The notes under the pieces were generated by a model. It saw only the letters and a program-made list of their open reading frames with translations, had not been told where the DNA came from and made no database searches. Made by a program: the position numbers and the translations under genes. Shown here piece by piece: positions 50,975 through 59,900 of a stretch of 64,000 bases of DNA. The number at the start of each line of letters is the position of its first letter. Position 1 is the stretch's first letter. Source of the DNA: an uncultured Acidimicrobiales bacterium (GTDB lineage Bacteria > Actinomycetota > Acidimicrobiia > Acidimicrobiales > SZUA-35); contig CALAJV010000010.1 of the NCBI GenBank assembly GCA_937922805.1, forward strand, positions 186,001 to 250,000, read 5' to 3'.

Positions 50975-53900
50975 CTAGTCCAGGCTGGCGGAACGGCGTC
51001 GGCCGGACTGTATCAAGATGGCCCCGACCAGAACGAGCCCAGCGGCGAATAGGGCAAATCTGGCTGATTCGCTCCCGGTAAACGGTAGGGCTCCGATGGG
51101 GTTAACCCCGCGGTTAATTGAGGCAGCCCCAACTGCCTCTCTCGTTTCTGACCTGGGCCCATTTTCAACCGTCAATGTTGCGCTATTGGTGATTTCGTCG
51201 CCGACTGTCAGCGCTTTTGTAGTCACCACAACGTCAGCTCGACCGGAGAACCCAGCGGGAACGGTGCAATCTACTTGGTTGCCTGTCGCCGAACAAGTGG
51301 CCGTTGAGCTGGATGCCGAAACAAGCTCTTGGGTCTTGGGAATAGGGTCAGAAATCAGTATTGGTGTCGCCGTTGCCTCTCCCGAGTTTTCGATTTGGAT
51401 CAACCATTCAATGGTGTCTCCAGCGGTTGAGACTTCGGTGGCTGAAGTTTTCTCGATCGACATGTCAAGCTGCGGAGCCCGGACATCGAACAACGCCGAT
51501 GCTGATGCAAAGTCGGTTGTATCCGATGTGATTTGGGCAACGTTTACGTGGTCGCCGACCGAGTCGGTGGCTGCCACTGCCGAAATTGTGGTCGACCACG
51601 TGGAACCTGATGGCAGGGCCGCCCGCTCGCAGCGAACGGTGTTGGCGTCTGTCGAACAGTCGGATCCATCGACCGTCACGTCGGTGAACGCATCGTTGAC
51701 CTCGTCGATCAAAGCGATGTTCGTGGCCTGCGACGGCCCGTCATTGGAGATCTCGACTAACCATTGGATCTCTTGGCCGATGACAGGGTCATCGGTCAAG
51801 ACAGTCTTGGTAACGTTCAGGCCAGCTTCTTGAGTTACCGGAACGTCTACGCTGGCCTCATTGGTTGTCTCGTCCGGGTCTGGCGTGGCTGAAGTAACCG
51901 ATGCAGTATTGGTGATGACCTGGCCTTCAAGAACGGTTGGATCTACAGCTACCTCGAGCTGGAACGTTTTAGAATCCCCAGCGGCCAACGTAGCGATCGA
52001 ACACTCAACCACTTCAGCGTCGCCTGGGGCGAGGGTTAGCGAGCAAGTATCGTCGGCCCACACAAACGAGAGACTAGCTGGAAGTTGATCGGCCACTACC
52101 ACATCGGTTGCGTCCGACGAACCGCTGTTGTCGACGGTCAATTCGAAAAGGGCGCTTTGGCCAGCCACAACCGGTTTGGTCAGAACTGATTTCGTAAGCG
52201 ACAAGTCAGCGCCCGGCGCTACTTCTGTAGACGAGGTGGCGACGTTGTTGGTCGGGTCAGAATCTGGGGTGTCAGACGCAGCCGTTGCAGTATTGACCAC
52301 TGGATCAACTTGACCAGGGTCGATGTCAGCCAAGATCTCGAACGTTAGCGAATCTCCGGCCGCAAGTACATCGTTGGCGCAGACAATCTCGCCGGTGTCT
52401 TCGCTGCAACCAACTGATGCTGAGACGAATGAGGTTCCTGCTGGCAACGTGTCGGCGACGATGACGTTAGTAGCCATCGAAGGGCCGTTGTTTGTGACCT
52501 CGAGCGTCCACGTTATTGACTGACCGGGAATAGCTGGATTTGGGTCGGACGATTTCTTTAGCTCCACATCGGCGTTGAAGCTAACTGAGGTTGTATCAGT
52601 ATCTGAGTTGTTGGTTGGATCGGGATCTTGACTATCGGAGTCAACGGTGATTGCGTTTACCGCTGACTCCCCGGCCGCATCGTCAACTGCAACAACGACA
52701 GTGAATGTGAGCGTCTGTTGATTCGGCACGGTTATGAGGTTGCAGACAACGGTTCCGATAACCGGTGCACAGGAACCGCCGGGCGATGTCCCGCCCAAAC
52801 TGCTTCCCAAGTCATCGGAAACGTAGGTAACACCAGGTGGTAGGACGTCGGTAATGGTGACGTTGTCGGCATCGGATGGACCGTTGTTGGTGAGCGATAT
52901 TTCGTACTCGTGTTGGGTTCCGGCTACCACCATGTTGTCGGAAGTTTTACTAATGCTGAGATCTGACGCCCGGACAACAGTTGTATCTTCGGAGTCCGAA
53001 ACTGGTTCGCTCGAATCGCTAGTGGCAGTGGCTGAGTTGACGTGGTTCGATCCATCCCCAAGGTTGGCATCGATGTCAGCCGTGACAATTACTTCGATGC
53101 TGTCGCCATTGGCCAGAACCGAATAGTCGCAGGTCAGTTGGTTACTAACAATGGTGCAGCTGGAGGCGTCGTCGACTGCTACCAAGGTGAATCCGTCTGG
53201 CATGGTGTCGGTTATCGTTACGTTGCTGGCGTCAGATGGTCCGGCATTGGAAACCAGGATCGACCATTGTGCTTGCTCCCCAGCTACTACCGGGTCAGAC
53301 AGGTCGCTCTTAGCGATACTCAAACCACTTTCCCGTTGTACGGGAACGCTGTCGGTGCTTGAGTTGTTTTCAGGGTCTGGGTCTTCGGTGTCGGAACTAA
53401 TTGTGGCGGTATTCTCGATTGATCCAAAATCGGGAAGAGAAGAACTGGCATCGACAGCAACAACGACAGAATCGGTACTGTCAGCGGCAACCGTGCCAAG
53501 CGCGCAGGTCACGACGTTGGCAATGGCGGAACATCTTGGGTCGGAGTTGGTGGGGTCAAAGGTCGTTCCCGCCGGGAGGGTATCGGAGATCGATACGTTG
53601 ACTGCGTCTGAATCTCCCGCGTTGGCCACGGTCAGATCCCAAGAGATTGATTCGCCAGCAACGACGAAACCGTCAACATCTTTAACAACTGACAGGTCAG
53701 TCAAATTTTCGAGCGTTATTGAGTGAGTGTCGCTGTTGTTGGCCGGGTCGGGGTCAGACTCGTTCGACGATGTCGACACCTCGTTTAGCAACGTTGAGCC
53801 ATCGGGCAAAGACGAAGGTAGGTCAACGACAATGTTGAAGACCATCATGTTGTCGGCGCCGAGTAGGGGAGCCAAACAAGTGACAACGCCAGCGGTCTCA

Positions 53901-56900
53901 CCACACGTAGCGCTCGAAAGCTCGGCATTGTAGACAACGCCTGGCGGCAAGGTATCGGTCACGACCAGGTCAGTAGCGCTTGAAGAACCGTTGTTGGTCA
54001 CCGTTACGCCATAGATCAGCTGTTGGCCAGCGGCGATGGTGTCGACTCCAACTGTTTTTGTTACGGCTAGGTCGGCTGATTTTGCCACTTCGGTTTCGTC
54101 GGTGGCGCTGTTGTTGTCGGCGTTCGGATCTTCGGTTTCAGAATCAGCTGACGCGGTATTGCTAATTGTTGAACCATCGGCTGCGTTTTCATCAAGGTCG
54201 GCCACGATGGTTAACACATAATCGGACCCGGCAACCAACGAGGCGGTCGAACAAGATACTGTCTGCCCGGAGAGTGCGCAGTCAGGGCTCAGACTGGCCT
54301 CAACTACAGTTAATCCAGACGGGACTACATCGGTTATCGAGATGTTGGATGCGTCGGAGGGGCCAGCGTTTGAGACAGTGAGCGTATATGTTAGTTGCTC
54401 TCCCGCTGTGACCGGATCGGGGTTTGCTGTTTTCGTCATGCTCAGATCGGCAGATGGCGAAAGGGACGTTTCGTCGGTCGAGGTGTTGTTTTCAGGATCT
54501 GGGTCGGGGGTGTCCGAAACGGTTGAGGCACTATTGGTTATGGTGCCGGTCAACGACGATGCCAGCTTCGCGGTGATGGTAAATGACACCTGACCGCCAG
54601 CTGGAACTGCGGAAGCGACGCAGGTAACAGTACCGGATATTTCACTACACCCTGACGAAGCTGACTGGTAGGTGGCACCAGTCGGGAGCACGTCGGTGAC
54701 GACAACATTGTTGGCGATCGAAGGACCACTATTGCTCACAACCAAGGTCCAAGTTATGTCTTGACCTGGTGTTGCTGGGCTTGGCATCGCCGACTTCGAC
54801 AGCGTCAGATCAGCTTGGTAGGTGATATCTGTTGAGTCGGTGGCGGTGTTATTGTCGGGATTCGGGTCGGTGCTATCGGAAGAGGCGGCGACGGCGTTGA
54901 CGGTTGGGTTGGTCGCAGCGTCAGAGACTGCAACTACCAAATCTAGAACTACCTCAGCTTGGTTTGTCATCGTCTGGATGCTGCAGGTAACGACGGCGCC
55001 GACTGCGGTACAGGCGCCCAAACTATCTGAGACAAAGGTGATTCCGGCCGGCAGGGCATCGGTGACAGTTACGTTGGCTGCGTCCGATAGCCCATTGTTG
55101 GTGACGGTGATGGTATAGGTCTGGTTCGTGCCAGCGACTGCGGTGCCGTCTGAGGTTTTGGTGATCCCAAGATCGGATTGACGCTGAACGGCGGTGTCTT
55201 CTGAGTCCGAGACCGGTTCGCTCGAGTCGCTGTCAGCCGTAGCGGTGTTTGTGTGGATTGAACCGTCAGGCAAGTCCGAATCCACATCAGCGGTTATTAC
55301 CACCGTTTCCGTCGAGCCGTTTGGAACCGTTGGGAACGAACAGCTTACGACGTTGGCGGCAATCGAACAGCTTGTCGCATTATCGACCGAGACTGGGGAG
55401 AAACCAGCAGGGAGCGTATCGACGATAGTTACATTGTCAGCATCGGATGGTCCGTTGTTAGTAACAGCGACTGACCATTGAGCTTGGCCGCCGGCGACGA
55501 CCGGGTCGGACACATCGGTCTTAACAATACTTAGGTTCGACGTTCGATTAATCGGAACATCGTCGGAGCTGACGTTGTCCTCTGGTTGCGGATCGTTGGT
55601 GTCAGAATCGATTGTCGCCGCATTCGTGAGGGTGGCCAAATCAGCGACTGATGAGTCGACGTCGACTTCGATGATGAAACTGTCGGTGGTGCTAGCCCCG
55701 ACAGTGGCGGCGGTACAGGTGACGATCAGTCCGGCGGCTGAGCATCGGCTGTCCGACCCCGCAGAGTCAAACGTCGTTCCGTTCGGAAGGGTGTCGGTAA
55801 TGACAACATTGATAGCGTCTGATGGTCCGGCGTTTCCAATGTCGAGGGTCCAAACTACCGACTGGCCTGCAACGGCGAAGCCCTCAGCGTTTTTGACAAT
55901 TGAGAGATCGGCTTGGTTAGCGGCGACGACCTGATCGGTATCGGTGTTGTTGTCGCCGTCTGGATCCTCTTCAGTTGCGGCGACCGACACAGCGTTGGTT
56001 ACCGTTTCGCCGTCAGTGAAATCAGCCGGCAGGTCGACGGCGACCACAAAGGTGATTGACGTGTTGGCCGCCACTGTTGGGAAAGAGCAGGTAGCGACAC
56101 CAGCAGATTCAACACAATTGCTGGCCGACATGGTTGAGTTGAATAGTACTCCGTTCGGCAAGGTGTCGGTCACGACGACATTGGTGGCACTGGACGGGCC
56201 AAGGTTCGACACTTCGAGGTTGTAGTAGAGAGTCTCGCCGGCTGCGATAGCTCCTACCGTTGCCGCTTTGACAATGGCAAGATCGGCCGATTTGTCGACG
56301 AAGGTTTCATCAACATCTGAGTTGTTGTCGACGTCGGGGTCAGTAGTTTCAGCGTCGACCGATGCAGTGTTAGTTATTGTCGAACCATCGATCGAATCCT
56401 CGTTCACAGTCGCCGTGATGGTTACGACGTAGTCGTCGCCGAATCCGACGGAGCTGGCGGTACAAGTCACCGTGTTTCCGGCGACGGTGCAGTCGGCGGC
56501 AGGTGTGACCGAGTCAACGGTGAGATTGGTCGGAACAGTATCGGTGACGACCACGTTCTGGGCGTCGGATGGGCCAGCGTTGGTAGCAGTAATCGTATAG
56601 GTAAGCGTCTCGCCCGCTATGACTGATTCGACGCCCGAGTCTTTTTGGATACTGAGGTCGGCGGCGGCGGTTACTGAGACGCTGGCGCTGTCAGCGTTGT
56701 CATTCGGATTAGTTTCTTCGGTCGTAGTCGCAGCTGACGCGTTATTGGTCAGCGTTGTCCCATCGGCGACAGACGGGCCGATATCGGCCGCTACGGTTAT
56801 GGTCATCGTGTCACCGGGAGCGAGGTCTGGATATGAGCAAGCAACCCCGACCCCTGTGCTAAAGCAGTTGCCGAGAGTCGTGGTCGCAGAGGTGGCGGCC

Positions 56901-59900
56901 ATACCTGGAGGAAGTGAGTCAGCAACGGCGACGTCGGCCGCATTGGATGGTCCAGCGTTGGTGACAGTTATGGTGTAGATCACCGATGTGCCAGCATCGG
57001 CCGAGGGTGATGAGACGGTCTTTTCGAGTACCACGTTGGCTGATCGAATCACTTCGGTTTCAGCTGTATCGCCGTTGTCCGAAAGATCAGGGTCATAAGA
57101 GTCAGTTGTTACATCAACTTCGTTGGTCAGGATTGCTCCGTCGGCGACCGACGCTGGCACGCTAACCGTGATGGTGTAGTCGATTGATGCGCCGTTCGCC
57201 ACTGAAGTTTCGCTGCAGGTAACCGTCCCGCCCGCTTCTGTGCAACCAGCGCTGGCCGAAACGAACGTAACGTCGCTGGGTAGCAGGTCAGCAATCTCGA
57301 CGTTGTGGGCGTAAGAAGGACCGCTGTTGGTGAGATTGATGGTGTAGATCAGATTGTTTCCGGCCACAACGGTGGCGGCCGCAGACTTGGCAACGGCTAG
57401 GTCGGCTTCAGGCACAACGGGCGTCGGATCGTCATCGGTATCGTTCGAAGAATCAGGATCGATCGTATCGCTGGCGACGCGTATCTTGTTAGTGATCGTG
57501 GTCGTTATTGCCGGGTCAACATCAACAGCGATGGTTAGCGTTATCGACTGATTGGCTCCAAGTGTTGGAAGAACACAACTAACCCCCAGAGAGCACTGAG
57601 CTGAACTAAGCGCGGCATTGAAACTGAGCCCCGTTGGCAGCAAGTCGGTAACAACTACGTTCTGGGCATCGGACGGACCAGCGTTAGCGACAATTACCGA
57701 GTAGCTTTCGGTCGTTCCCGGCGTGAACGTTAAATCGTTTGATGTCTTGACGATTGAAAGGTCGGCTTGAGTCTCAACTTCGACGTCGGCGGTTGAGGTA
57801 TCGTTGTTTGCTTCAGGGTCAGTCTCAGCACCTGATGCCGACGCGCTATTGGTGAAGATGCCGTCACTAACCGAAGTTTCTATGTCAGCCACGACAGTGA
57901 ACGAGTATGAGTCTCCCGTGTTGAGAGCGACCGGAATGGTGCAAGAAACCCCAGCCCCGCACTCTGATGAACTAGCTACTGGGTCAAAGGTAAAGCCAGC
58001 CGGCAAGGTGTCGCTGAGTATCACGTTGGTGGCTTGCGATGGTCCGTTATTAGTAACAACAATCTGGAAGCTGGCTGGCTGCCCAGCCTGAGCCGTTGGG
58101 GTAACAGCCGTTTTCGCCACGGCCAGGTCGGCCTCGCGTTCCACCGTAGAAGGGGCGGTTGACTCATCGTTTCCAGGTACCGGATCCGATGTGTCACTGC
58201 GGACCAAAGCGGTATTCGAAAGAGGGGTTCCGTCACCGACTGACTCATCGACGTCGACAATCACATCAACGGCGATGCTGGCTCCCGGAGCCAGCGTTGC
58301 TTGTGAGCAGGTGATGTTTGAAGCGGTAGTGGAACAGGTAGCTGATCCGGTTGTAACTGTGTGGCTACTGTAAGCCGTTCCGGTAGGTAAGGCATCAGTG
58401 ATTGAAACGTTGGCGGCATTTGACGGGCCAACATTTGCGACAACAATCGAATAGGTCATTGAGGTTCCGGCGGTAACGGTGGCCGGAGCAGTTTTGGTTA
58501 TGGCAAGGTCGGCTTGGGTATTGACGGTGGTCTGTTCGGAGACGTTAACCGGTGGAGAAATATCGCCCGAGGCCGATGCAGTATTAGTCAAAATTTGGCC
58601 ATCGCTAAGGTCGGCATCGGTGGCGACGGTAATGGTGAAGCTCCTGTTTGCGGTCGGAGCCAAGGTGCCGATGGCACAGGTGACGGTGCCTCCCGATTCG
58701 GAGCAGCCAGGACCGGACACAAAGGTAACTCCTGCTGGAAGGGTGTCGGTGAGCACAATGCCGGTATCGGTTGACGGACCGATATTGACGACAGTTACTG
58801 TGTAGCTAATATCCTCACCGGCCAGAACCGGGTCAATGTCGTCGGTCTTGGTTAGCTCTAGCTCGGCGGCCCGGGTGGTCGGGGTATCAACTTCTGTTGC
58901 ATTGTTCAGTGAATTCGGGTCGTCCTCAGTTGCTGAAATTGTCGCCTCGTTACTAAGGACCGTCCCGTCTGCGAGGGCGGCATCAATATCAACCGTGACC
59001 TCAACCGATCCATTGGCACCGGCCACAACGTTCCCGATGACGCACGTCACGGTCGCTCCTGAAGCCGAACAGACAGGATCGGACAAACCGCCATTGAAGC
59101 TAACCCCAGCTGGAAGGGTGTCGACGATAGTCACGCCAGTTGCGTCCGAGTCCCCGTTATTGCCGTAGGTCAAGGTGTACGTCATTTGAGTCCCGGCCGT
59201 CGCGATCTCGGTGTTGTCGTCTTTCTGCACGAACAAGTCGGACTGGCGAACAATTTCGGTGTCGACCGAGTCGACGTCATTGGCCGGGTTCGGGTCCTCA
59301 GTATCGGTCGAGCTCGTTGCGACGTTGGTAATGGTGGTTCCATCGGCCATCGATTGATCGATATCGAAAACAACTGTGAACGAAGCGGTCGCTCCTGATA
59401 CCAGAGTGCCGCCCGCACAAGTAAGTAGGCCCGAGTTCTCCGTACAGCCTGATGAGCTAGCTGTCGGATTGAACGTGAATCCAGCTGACGGGATTGGGTC
59501 GGTCACCTCAACGTTGACGGCCTCGGATGGGCCATTGTTAGCTACTCCGATGGTGTAGGTAACTTGATCGCCAGCCACGGCTGTAGCCGGACCAGACTTG
59601 GTGGTTTCAAGATCGGCGAGTTTCTCGACTTCGGTTTGGACTGCGTCTGTGTTATTCGACTCGTCCGGGTCGGGATCGGTGCTGCTCGCTTTGGCTTTGT
59701 TGGTAATGACGGTGCCATCCGCGGTGGTTCCGGGAACGCTGACAACTACAGTTGCGGTGCTGGATGCCCCGGCCGCAAGCGTTGGCCAAAGACAGCTCAC
59801 GGCGGTATCGCACGTTCCGCCTAGATCAGCGGTGGCCGACACGAAACTAACGCCAGCGGGTAGTGGGTCTACCAGGGACACGTTCAGAGCATCGGAATCG

